From the NCBI GenBank assembly GCA_011620595.1, contig WOYX01000037.1, positions 55,440-119,439 of the forward strand: a stretch of 64,000 nt of DNA. The letters run 5' to 3'. The position numbers and the translations under genes were made by a program. The DNA comes from Bacteroidales bacterium. GTDB lineage: Bacteria > Bacteroidota > Bacteroidia > Bacteroidales > VadinHA17. The notes beneath the pieces were generated by a model. The model was not told the DNA's origin. It saw nothing but the letters and a program-made list of their open reading frames with translations, and did not search any database. Shown here in pieces: positions 49,545 through 57,898 of the stretch (the stretch's first letter is position 1; each line of letters begins with the position of its first letter).

Positions 49545-49619
49545 ATGATGAGAACATACGCAGCATACAGTCTTTCTTTTTACTTTTTCTATTACCATCC
49601 GGAAAGAGGGGCTGAATAG
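49545..49619 (+). CDS. Aromatic leader peptide MMRTYAAYSLSFYFFYYHPERGAE
   Basis: 24-codon ORF with 5 Tyr and 3 Phe including six consecutive aromatic codons (FYFFYY), upstream of an intrinsic terminator and the aromatic amino-acid operon. Confidence 0.75.
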   Translation: MMRTYAAYSLSFYFFYYHPERGAE

Positions 49620-49659
49620 TTGTATATCTGTGTAAGAGAACAAGAAATATAATGAAGGC

Positions 49660-49686
49660 AGTCCCGCTAAAGCGGGACTTTTTTTT
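49660..49686 (+). terminator. Attenuator terminator hairpin upstream of aromatic amino-acid operon
   Basis: AGTCCCGCT-AA-AGCGGGACT followed by T-tract, ending only ~9 bp before the aminotransferase ATG. Confidence 0.85.
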
Positions 49687-49694
49687 ATATAAAG

Positions 49695-50888
49695 ATGAAG
49701 AGTGAACTTATTCACCCTGCGAGACGCCTTAAACATGTTGAGGAGTACTACTTCTCGACCAAGTTGGACGAGATAGCGCGCATGAGGCAGCAGGGCATCG
49801 ATGTCATCAACCTCGGGATCGGCAGTCCTGATATGCCCCCGGCGGCCGATGTAATTGAGGAACTTGGGCGAAGTGCGTCTGACAGCTGCAACCACGGCTA
49901 CCAGGCTTACAGGGGCATAGCCGCACTGAGAAACGCTTTTGCATCGTGGTACATGCGATATTTCAAAGTGGAACTTGATCCCGGGACCGAGATACTTCCG
50001 CTGATGGGCTCCAAGGAAGGAATAATGCACATCAGCATGGCCTTTCTCGATCCGGGTGATGAGGTGCTGGTGCCTGACCCCGGCTACCCTGCCTATGGCG
50101 CCGCAGCAAAGCTGGCAGGTGGCACTGTCAGGCCTTACGATCTCACTGAAGATAACAGATGGATGCCTGACATTAATGCCATTGAGGCCGCAGGGGTGGA
50201 GAGGGTGAAGATGATGTGGATCAACTATCCCCACATGCCAACCGGGGCCCGAGCCACACCTGAACTCTTTGAACGACTGGTCTCCTTTGCCCGCAGGAAC
50301 GGCATACTGTTATGCCACGATAATCCGTACACCTTCATTCTGAACAGTGATCACCTCAGCCTGCTCTCAGTGCCTGGAGCCTTCGACGTATCGCTGGAGC
50401 TGAACTCTCTCAGCAAGTCGCATAACATGGCAGGCTGGAGGATGGGCATGGTTGCCGGCAACAGTTCGTTCCTAAATGATATTCTGAAGTTCAAAAGCAA
50501 CATGGACTCCGGCATGTTCCTTCCATTGCAGGCTGCAGCCGCCAGGGCTTTGGCTGCCCCTGACGGGTGGTATGAAGATCTCAACGAAATCTATCGCCGG
50601 CGCCGCTCTATTGCCGCGGAGATAATGAAATCCCTCTCATGTAGTTTTGACATGGACCAATCAGGGCTCTTCCTATGGGGGAGAATCCCGCCTCTTTATT
50701 CGGATGCAGTTGAAATGACCGAAAAACTGCTCCATGAAAGCCATCTTTTTATTACGCCGGGGTTAGTTTTCGGTGAAAATGGAAAGAGATTCATCAGGAT
50801 ATCCCTCTGCGCAGATGAGAGGCTGCTCATTGCGGCACTGGAACGGGTGAAATCAAAGAAAACCATAACAGATAACCAAACAGCTTAA
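49695..50888 (+). CDS. Class I/II PLP-dependent aminotransferase
   Basis: INLGIGSPDMPPA; YPHMPTGA; NSLSKSHNMAGWRMGMVAG. Confidence 0.92.
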   Translation: MKSELIHPARRLKHVEEYYFSTKLDEIARMRQQGIDVINLGIGSPDMPPAADVIEELGRSASDSCNHGYQAYRGIAALRNAFASWYMRYFKVELDPGTEILPLMGSKEGIMHISMAFLDPGDEVLVPDPGYPAYGAAAKLAGGTVRPYDLTEDNRWMPDINAIEAAGVERVKMMWINYPHMPTGARATPELFERLVSFARRNGILLCHDNPYTFILNSDHLSLLSVPGAFDVSLELNSLSKSHNMAGWRMGMVAGNSSFLNDILKFKSNMDSGMFLPLQAAAARALAAPDGWYEDLNEIYRRRRSIAAEIMKSLSCSFDMDQSGLFLWGRIPPLYSDAVEMTEKLLHESHLFITPGLVFGENGKRFIRISLCADERLLIAALERVKSKKTITDNQTA

Positions 50889-50894
50889 ATTCAG

Positions 50895-51749
50895 ATGTCT
50901 GCAAATATATGTATAGTAGGGCTGGGTCTCATTGGAGGTTCGCTGGCACGAAGCCTGAGGCTCAACGGTTTCTCCGGAAGGATAACAGGTGTGGAGAATA
51001 ATTCGCATCACTGCACCATAGCCATGTACCGTGGTCTGGCAGATGAGTTTCTGCCACTGGACGAGGCTGTTGACAAGTCGGATATCATTATTCTCTGTGC
51101 ACCCGTGGATGTAAATTGCCAGCTCCTGCCCCATATACTTGATTTGATTCATAATACTTCTAAGGTTGTTACCGATATGGGATCGACAAAGTCGGACATT
51201 GCTGCCGTGGCGGCATCGCACCCGGCACGGGGCAGGTATGTATCGGCCCACCCCATGGCTGGCACCGAGCACTCCGGCCCGGCAGCAGCCCTTGACAGAC
51301 TTTTCTTCGACAAAGTGGCCATCATATGTGACCCGGGGAGCAGCGACACGGATGCGCTGGAGCTGATAACTGCCCTGTTCCAGTCGCTCAACATGCATAT
51401 CCTCCATATGAAGTCATCGGACCATGATGTGCACGTGGCATATGTGTCGCACATCTCGCATATAACCTCCTTTGCCCTTGCCCTGTGCGTCCTGGAAAAG
51501 GAGAAAAACGCCGAGAATATCATGGCTCTTGCTGCAGGCGGATTTGAGAGCACCGTGCGACTGTCAAAGAGCAGCGGTGATACCTGGGCTCCGATCTTTC
51601 TCGGGAATTCGGGCCCTATTCTTGAAGTAATAGATACTTATCTGGAAAAGATGCGTCTCTTCAGGGCACATATTGAAAATGGCAACGGTGATGCCCTTAA
51701 AGAGCTTATGCGCTCTGCGAACGAGATAGGCCAGATACTGAAAACCTGA
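50895..51749 (+). CDS. tyrA: Prephenate dehydrogenase
   Basis: ICIVGLGLIGGSLARSLRLNGF; VTDMGSTKSDI; AHPMAGTEHSGP; HISHITSFALA. Confidence 0.93.
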   Translation: MSANICIVGLGLIGGSLARSLRLNGFSGRITGVENNSHHCTIAMYRGLADEFLPLDEAVDKSDIIILCAPVDVNCQLLPHILDLIHNTSKVVTDMGSTKSDIAAVAASHPARGRYVSAHPMAGTEHSGPAAALDRLFFDKVAIICDPGSSDTDALELITALFQSLNMHILHMKSSDHDVHVAYVSHISHITSFALALCVLEKEKNAENIMALAAGGFESTVRLSKSSGDTWAPIFLGNSGPILEVIDTYLEKMRLFRAHIENGNGDALKELMRSANEIGQILKT

Positions 51750-51852
51750 ATGAGCAGGAGTATATTAAATGGAATTGAATATTCACTTTCACCCATGTGC
51801 CATCGGGCAAAAAAGATAAAGATATTTTGATCAATAAATAAATGACCGGAAA

Positions 51853-52968
51853 ATGAGCACGGATATCACAACATATGCCAAGAGGAGACTGAATATCATT
51901 CCGATGGAGGAGTGGCCCCTTTACAAACAGCGCCCACTGCTTATTGCCGGGCCGTGCAGTGCAGAGAGCGAGGAGCAGGTGATGAACACTGCCGCCGCAC
52001 TGGCAGCCACGGGCAGGGTTGACCTCTTCCGTGCCGGCATCTGGAAACCGCGGACGCGTCCTGACAAGTTTGAAGGCGTGGGTACCGTCGGGCTCAGGTG
52101 GCTCCGGCAGGCGAGAGAGGTTTACGGACTACCAGTCTCGGTGGAGGTTGCCACAGAGAAACACGTCTATGAGGCACTGAAGCACAGTGTCGACGCTGTA
52201 TGGATAGGAGCACGTACAAGCGTCAATCCGTTTGCACTTAACGAGATAGCATCTGCTCTAAAGGGATCCGACGTGATGGTATTCATAAAGAACCCTGTCA
52301 ACCCTGACCTGGAACTGTGGATAGGGGCTGTGGAGCGCATCAGCAAGGCCGGAATCACACGCCTGGCAGCTATCCACCGCGGTTTCTCAACATGGGAGAA
52401 GTGCGTCTTCCGCAACCAGCCCCGGTGGCAGATACCGGTGGAACTGCGCCAGCGCATACCTGATCTGCCGATGATCTGCGATCCGAGTCATATGGGCGGC
52501 GACAGATCGTTCATCGGCGATCTGTCGCAGAAAGCTATGGACCTGAACTACGACGGACTGATGATTGAGTCGCACATCGACCCGGCAAGTGCACTGAGCG
52601 ACAGGAAGCAGCAGGTCACACCGTCGGAGCTGACCGAAATTATAGGCAATCTGGTGCTGAGATCACCAACATCGGATGACCCGGAGTTCCTCGAGCCCAT
52701 CGAGGACCTGCGCAGTCAGATTGATGTATACGATAACCTGCTGCTGGACATCCTGGAGAGCCGTATGCAGGTAGCAGAGACAATAGGAAGGTACAAGAAA
52801 GAACATAATATAACCATCCTTCAGAGCACAAGATGGAAGGAGGTAAAGGACAATGCGGTGGACAAGGGAGTAAGAAAAGGGCTGACGCCCGAGTTTATTC
52901 AGATCTTCCTGGAGGCGATACACCAGGAATCGATCACACACCAGATGAAAGTGATGAAAGAAGATTAA
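51853..52968 (+). CDS. Bifunctional DAHP synthase / chorismate mutase
   Basis: LIAGPCSAESEEQV; RAGIWKPRTRPDKFEGVG; CDPSHMGGDRSFI; C-terminal CM domain DLRSQIDVYDNLLLDILESRMQVAETIGRYKKEHNI. Confidence 0.94.
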   Translation: MSTDITTYAKRRLNIIPMEEWPLYKQRPLLIAGPCSAESEEQVMNTAAALAATGRVDLFRAGIWKPRTRPDKFEGVGTVGLRWLRQAREVYGLPVSVEVATEKHVYEALKHSVDAVWIGARTSVNPFALNEIASALKGSDVMVFIKNPVNPDLELWIGAVERISKAGITRLAAIHRGFSTWEKCVFRNQPRWQIPVELRQRIPDLPMICDPSHMGGDRSFIGDLSQKAMDLNYDGLMIESHIDPASALSDRKQQVTPSELTEIIGNLVLRSPTSDDPEFLEPIEDLRSQIDVYDNLLLDILESRMQVAETIGRYKKEHNITILQSTRWKEVKDNAVDKGVRKGLTPEFIQIFLEAIHQESITHQMKVMKED

Positions 52969-53015
52969 TTTAGCATACCGGTAAACAGGAAATAATTCAC
53001 ACTATCACTCGATCC

Positions 53016-54269
53016 ATGGAGGTTACCGTTCATCCGTCGCGAATGGCGGGCAGCATTATAGCTCCACCTAGCAAAAGTCTGACGCAGAGGGCCATAGCTG
53101 CCGGCATGCTGGCCCGGGGTACCACCTTTATACGAAATCCTTCATTCTGCAACGATTCCCTGGCGGCCATCGGGATAGCCGGGAGACTGGGCGCTTCTGT
53201 ATCATGGGATAATAATTCCATTACCATCATAGGGGGTTCCGGTGCTCTCTCTCCGGTCACTCTCAATTGCGGAGAGTCAGGACTGGCACTGAGAATGTTT
53301 GCCCCTGTGGCAGCCATGCTCGCAGACCGGGTGACCCTTACCGGCGAGGGATCACTGGCAGGGAGACCGGTGACAATGATAAGCGAGGCTCTGCCGCAGT
53401 TTGGGGTGCAAATACAATCCACAGCCGGATTGTTGCCTCTCTCCATGACGGGAAGGCTCTCCGCCGGGAAAGCCGTATTGGATGGTTCCCAGGGCTCACA
53501 ACTGCTGACAGGCTTACTGATGTCACTGCCGTTGCTTGAGTCAGACAGTGAGATTACGGTTGAGAACCTGAAGAGCAGACCCTACATAATGATGACGCTT
53601 CAGCTTCTTGAGGAATTTGGAGTCAGCGTTGTAAACGACAGCTTCAGGCACTTCAATGTACCGGGCTGCCAGTCATACCGTGCCCGCGAATACACTGTTG
53701 AGGGCGACTGGAGCGGGGCATCATTCCTGCTTGTCGCGGGAGCGCTGGCAGGTGCAGTGACGGTGAAAAGCCTCAACCTCAGCAGTCTGCAGGCCGACAG
53801 TGCAATTATCAAGGCGCTGGATGATGCCGGCTGCCGGCTTTCGGAAGAGGCTGCAGGGGTGAAGGCTGAGAAGTCTGACCTTAGGGCTTTTGTATTTGAT
53901 GCCACCGATTCACCGGACCTCTTTCCGCCGCTGGCAGCGTTGGCAGCATTCTGCAGCGGCACCAGCAGGATCAGTGGCGTGAATCGGCTGCGGCATAAGG
54001 AGAGCGACAGGGCAAAAGCCATTGCCGATCTGCTTGGCGCAATGAATATAGAAGTGAAGATTGCCGGTGACGAGATGCTTATCAGCGGTGGACGGGTATT
54101 GCGTGCCAGGGTATCATCACACAACGACCATCGTATGGCAATGATGGCGGCAGTGATGGCCCTGGCAGCTGAAGGGACGGTAACGATAGCCGGAGCAGAA
54201 GCGGTGGCGAAGTCATATCCGGGCTTTTTTGATGACCTGGCCCGTCTCGGCGCAAGGATTTCCCGATGA
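53016..54269 (+). CDS. aroA: 3-phosphoshikimate 1-carboxyvinyltransferase (EPSP synthase)
   Basis: APPSKSLTQRAIAAGMLARG; LNCGESGLALRMFAPVAA; LDGSQGSQLLTGLLMSLPL; NRLRHKESDRAKAIADLL; SHNDHRMAMM. Confidence 0.94.
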   Translation: MEVTVHPSRMAGSIIAPPSKSLTQRAIAAGMLARGTTFIRNPSFCNDSLAAIGIAGRLGASVSWDNNSITIIGGSGALSPVTLNCGESGLALRMFAPVAAMLADRVTLTGEGSLAGRPVTMISEALPQFGVQIQSTAGLLPLSMTGRLSAGKAVLDGSQGSQLLTGLLMSLPLLESDSEITVENLKSRPYIMMTLQLLEEFGVSVVNDSFRHFNVPGCQSYRAREYTVEGDWSGASFLLVAGALAGAVTVKSLNLSSLQADSAIIKALDDAGCRLSEEAAGVKAEKSDLRAFVFDATDSPDLFPPLAALAAFCSGTSRISGVNRLRHKESDRAKAIADLLGAMNIEVKIAGDEMLISGGRVLRARVSSHNDHRMAMMAAVMALAAEGTVTIAGAEAVAKSYPGFFDDLARLGARISR

Positions 54270-54317
54270 ACCTCACTTTTTACAGATAAACTCCCGGAAG
54301 CTTTTTCCTGTGTGCCT

Positions 54318-55319
54318 CTACCTCGACCTTATCTCACGTCGCATAAACAAAACATACGATATGACAAAGCTGATAATAGTACCTGCAGCCAGTCCCGTCA
54401 CCTGCGGCCATACCATCAGCAGGCTCTGTCCCAGTGGCAGCGGCCCCGGAAGTGCACCTATCATCTGCTCCATGGTAAGAGGACCGAGGCTGCGTACGGA
54501 GGGCATCAGGAGGGTGGTGGTAGCTTCGCTGAAGAGCTGGTTGGGCATCACCCGCAGCAATGCCAGCCGGAACTGCTCAAAAGCTATTATGGTCTGAGGA
54601 GCAGCCATCTCCGACGGCGCGAGTGATTTCGTTATCAGGTTTACTATCAGCGGGTAGAATACCGAGAAGAACAGCCAGACCGCTATTGCCGAGAGAGCAG
54701 CCGTGGCAGGCTGACGGAACACTACTGAGAAGAGTATCGAAAGGTTAAGCCAGAATGCCACATAGAGAATACTCAGCAGGATGAAGAATACCATCCTCAT
54801 AAATTCCCCGGCAGTGGGAGGGATACCGATAAATATCAGTCCTGCCCCCATTACCAACAATCCCAGCGCTATCAGCATAACGCTTATTACTGCCAGTGCG
54901 GCCGTGAATTTGGCATTGATGATATAGTCACGGTGTATCGGCTGCGACAGCATACGTCCCATGGTTCCCCTGTTATGTTCCGAGTTAATGGCATCAAACC
55001 CCAGGGCAATGCCCAGCAGCGGCCCCAGGAAGCTGATGAAGACCGTGAATGAGGGCATGGTGCCGTCAGTGATGGTAAACAGTTTCAGGAAGAAGAAGGT
55101 GCCTTCCGGGTCATTGGGTTTGACTGCCTGGGAAAAGTTTGTCAGGGCAGTGTACAATGATCCGAGAGAGGTGAGGGCAATGATGGCAATGAGAATGATA
55201 AATCTCCAACTGCGGATATGGTCTGCCATCTCTTTCTCTACTATCACACGGAATGGGTGCCTTATCCTATCCCCGGTACGGGAAAACTTTATTTTTTTTG
55301 ATAGAACAGAATTACTCAT
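54318..55319 (-). CDS. ABC-2 type transporter permease
   Basis: Multi-TM; GIALGFDAINSEHNRGTMGRMLSQPIHRDYIINAKF; start at MSNSVLSKK. Confidence 0.9.
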   Translation of the reverse strand: MSNSVLSKKIKFSRTGDRIRHPFRVIVEKEMADHIRSWRFIILIAIIALTSLGSLYTALTNFSQAVKPNDPEGTFFFLKLFTITDGTMPSFTVFISFLGPLLGIALGFDAINSEHNRGTMGRMLSQPIHRDYIINAKFTAALAVISVMLIALGLLVMGAGLIFIGIPPTAGEFMRMVFFILLSILYVAFWLNLSILFSVVFRQPATAALSAIAVWLFFSVFYPLIVNLITKSLAPSEMAAPQTIIAFEQFRLALLRVMPNQLFSEATTTLLMPSVRSLGPLTMEQMIGALPGPLPLGQSLLMVWPQVTGLAAGTIISFVISYVLFMRREIRSR

Positions 55320-56094
55320 GATCCACTCCTCCTTCAAAATAACGGAAATAGATATCGTCAAGGCTGTAATCCTTTCTTTCTGAACCGGCAGGCCGACCCT
55401 CACCGCTGAAAAGCTGTGCCGCCAGGCTCTGAACGTCTCCGACAGCAAGAAGCTTGCCTTTCACGAATATCCCCACCCTGTCACACACCTGCTGAACCTG
55501 GTGCAGGTGATGGGAAGAGAATAGGACGGTGATCTTCTGTTCGCGACTGAGCCCGACAATCAGTTCAAGGAACTCTCTCACCCCCGCAGGGTCTATTCCC
55601 AGCGTCGGCTCATCAAGAATGATCACCTCCGGATCCTTTATCAGTACATCGGCAAGGCCGAGCCTCTGCCTCATTCCCCTGGAGTATTTTCCTGTTTTTT
55701 TACCCGCCTCACCGGTCAGTCCTACCCGTTGAATCAGCTCTTCTGCCTTCGCCCGCGCATCATTGGCTGAGAAACCGTTGAGGCGGGCTGTGTAAGTGAG
55801 GTTTTCCATCCCTGTGAGGTCATCGTAGAAACCTACCTCCTCAGGCAGATACCCGACCCTTCGCTTTACTTCAACAGGATCACTGACAGGGTCGAAACCG
55901 CAGACCCTTACCGTACCGCCGTCAGGCTCGGTAAGGCCCAGCATCATCAGTATGGTGGTCGATTTACCGGCGCCGTTAGGTCCCAGCAGCCCGAATATCT
56001 CGCCCTTTTCAATTGCAAGGTCCAGAGAGTCGACAGCGGTGAACGAACCGTATCGCCTGGTCAGTCCCTTCAGTTCAATGATATTTTCGGTCAC
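55312..56094 (-). CDS. ABC transporter ATP-binding protein
   Basis: LLGPNGAGKSTTILMMLGL; YSRGMRQRLGLADVLIKDPEVIILDEPTLGIDP. GTG start at 56094 with GAGGTAG upstream. Confidence 0.93.
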   Translation of the reverse strand: MTENIIELKGLTRRYGSFTAVDSLDLAIEKGEIFGLLGPNGAGKSTTILMMLGLTEPDGGTVRVCGFDPVSDPVEVKRRVGYLPEEVGFYDDLTGMENLTYTARLNGFSANDARAKAEELIQRVGLTGEAGKKTGKYSRGMRQRLGLADVLIKDPEVIILDEPTLGIDPAGVREFLELIVGLSREQKITVLFSSHHLHQVQQVCDRVGIFVKGKLLAVGDVQSLAAQLFSGEGRPAGSERKDYSLDDIYFRYFEGGVDHE

Positions 56095-56096
56095 GG

Positions 56097-57248
56097 CTAC
56101 CTCCTCCCATATTTCCGGAACAGATACCATACCGTGCCGATGCCTGCCACTATTACCAGGATGCCTACCCATCCCCAGAGCATCGGAGTGCGAACCGACA
56201 TCCTGAACGATGCTTTGGATGAGGTTTCAGGAGTCCTCGCCTCGAGGGTGGTCACATAATCGCCGGGTATAGCTTTCTTGTCAGCCTTGATGGTTGCTGT
56301 CACGCCGGCCTCCTTGCCAGCGAGGATGGTTTCTATCTCTTTGGGATCAAAGGTCACTTCCCAGTTGACGGGAGCCGAGCTGGTGAGTTTCACACCCTTA
56401 AGAAGGGAGCTGCCGGTGTTTTTCACAACAAGGTCGATCTGCTTCTTCTCCCCGGCCACTATGCTGGAGCTGAGCAGTCCCGTTGGTGTTGTCAGCTCTA
56501 TCTTATATGTCCCGCTGATGACTGCCTCCAGTGTGAGTTCTCCGGTTGTTGACCCTGCCACTGCTCTGACGGGAATGGAGTAATTGCCCTCCTCCGCCTG
56601 GTCTGATGGTTTGACCTCAACGGCAACACTGACGGTACCATTGGGCTCAGCCTCCACCGAGGTCACCTGCTTGCCGTTGGCACGAAATGTGACAGTCCAT
56701 CCACGGGGGACTTCAGCCTGAAGGGCATAGTTCTGCTTCTCTCCGGTGCGGTTCCGGAGGTCGGCATTATAGGTGAAAGTGGAGCCGGAGTGGCCCTCCA
56801 TATTTGCCTGCCGTGTGGTGAACTCGGTCTTGTAAGTGCCCTGCTCGGAGATGTTGATTGTCAGAGGCAGGGTGTGGTCAGCACCTGCAACAACGTATAT
56901 CCTGTAATTCCCCTTGTTTACCTGGTAGGGTATCTCAACGTGCAGCTGAAGGCTTTTCTTTTCTCCGGGCAGCACGGAGATCTGCTTTACGTTCCAGGCC
57001 CCTGACTTGAGGGTGTAGCTCCAGTTACGGGGCAGGTTGGTAACGGCAAGGTCGAGGGTGGCAAGCTTATCACCGTGATTGATGAAGTCCAGGGTGTAGT
57101 CAACCGATTCTCCCGGGGGAACACTAATCTTTGTAAACGGAGTATACAGCAGCAAGCTGTCATTTTCAGCGACGGCACTGTGGCCGTAGGAGACTATCCC
57201 GGATGAAAGGATAAAGAAAAGAGCAGTTATTTTCTTCAGTGGTGACAT
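56097..57248 (-). CDS. NEW3-domain repeat protein with C-terminal TM helix, ABC-transporter associated
   Basis: Signal peptide; repeated Ig-like units (ITLPGESVDYTLDFINHGD..., GEKQNYALQAEVPRGWTVTF..., SLLKGVKLTSSAPVNWEVTFDPKEIETILAGKEAGVTATIKADKKAIPGDY); TM GWVGILVIVAGIGTVWYLF. Confidence 0.85.
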   Translation of the reverse strand: MSPLKKITALFFILSSGIVSYGHSAVAENDSLLLYTPFTKISVPPGESVDYTLDFINHGDKLATLDLAVTNLPRNWSYTLKSGAWNVKQISVLPGEKKSLQLHVEIPYQVNKGNYRIYVVAGADHTLPLTINISEQGTYKTEFTTRQANMEGHSGSTFTYNADLRNRTGEKQNYALQAEVPRGWTVTFRANGKQVTSVEAEPNGTVSVAVEVKPSDQAEEGNYSIPVRAVAGSTTGELTLEAVISGTYKIELTTPTGLLSSSIVAGEKKQIDLVVKNTGSSLLKGVKLTSSAPVNWEVTFDPKEIETILAGKEAGVTATIKADKKAIPGDYVTTLEARTPETSSKASFRMSVRTPMLWGWVGILVIVAGIGTVWYLFRKYGRR

Positions 57249-57429
57249 AATAATATCCTCCTGTTTTTCTATGTTTTTCATACGGAATGCAAATTTAAAA
57301 AGGGGAAATTCACATTTACAAGAGGAGAGAAATTGTCGGACAGGGTTGAAGAGTGACCAGGAAGATATTTTTGGCTGAAATTGAATAAATTAAGCCCTTA
57401 ATGTGCTCATTGTTAAAGTTTCCTTAAAA

Positions 57430-57840
57430 TTGCGGTTTAACTCCTCTTACGTTCTCGGAGCAGGGGTAAGGATAGAGAATTTTGAGACCGGAGAAGAGTG
57501 CAGGACCGGAGAGGTTGGCAAGATACTGGTTAAGGGTGACTGCGTGATGAAGGGCTACTATGATGACCCGCAACAGACTGCTGAGGTTTTGGTTGACGGC
57601 TGGTATAATACAGGAGACATGGGCTTTCTTGATGAAGATGGATATCTGTGGCATGCCGGGAGGTTCAAGAGGTTTGCCAAGGTGGGAGGGGAGATGGTGT
57701 CGCTTGTGACGGCCGACCTGCCTGCCATCTATCTCCCCAGGGAGTTTATAGTAATAGGAGATCTGCCGATGATGAGCTCCGGAAAAACAGGCTTCCGGAG
57801 CGTCACCAAAATGGTGCAGGAGATAATGAAGAAGGCCTGA
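57430..57840 (+). pseudogene. Acyl-ACP/CoA synthetase (Aas-like AMP-binding) remnant, N-terminus absent and internal deletion
   Basis: VRIENFETGEECRTGEVGKILVKGDCVMKGYYDDPQQTAEVLVDGWYNTGDMGFLDEDGYLWHAGRFKRFAKVGGEMVSL then directly LPREFIVIGDLPMMSSGKTGFRSVTKMVQEIM. Confidence 0.8.
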
Positions 57841-57898
57841 CAGCGAAATCTGTAAGTATGAGTCAGGGCTTACCAGTGGCCTGCTACTTTTGCGGAGA

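Noticed and set aside
49651-49703. ORF ATGAAGGCAGTC... (MKAVPLKRDFFLYKDEE) across the terminator as an alternative leader peptide
   Set aside because: Its Phe codons are the terminator T-tract itself and it overlaps the aminotransferase start; the upstream FYFFYY ORF is the coherent leader.
49533-50234. 233-aa minus-strand ORF overlapping the aminotransferase and leader region
   Set aside because: Antisense to the conserved aminotransferase; no recognisable motifs.
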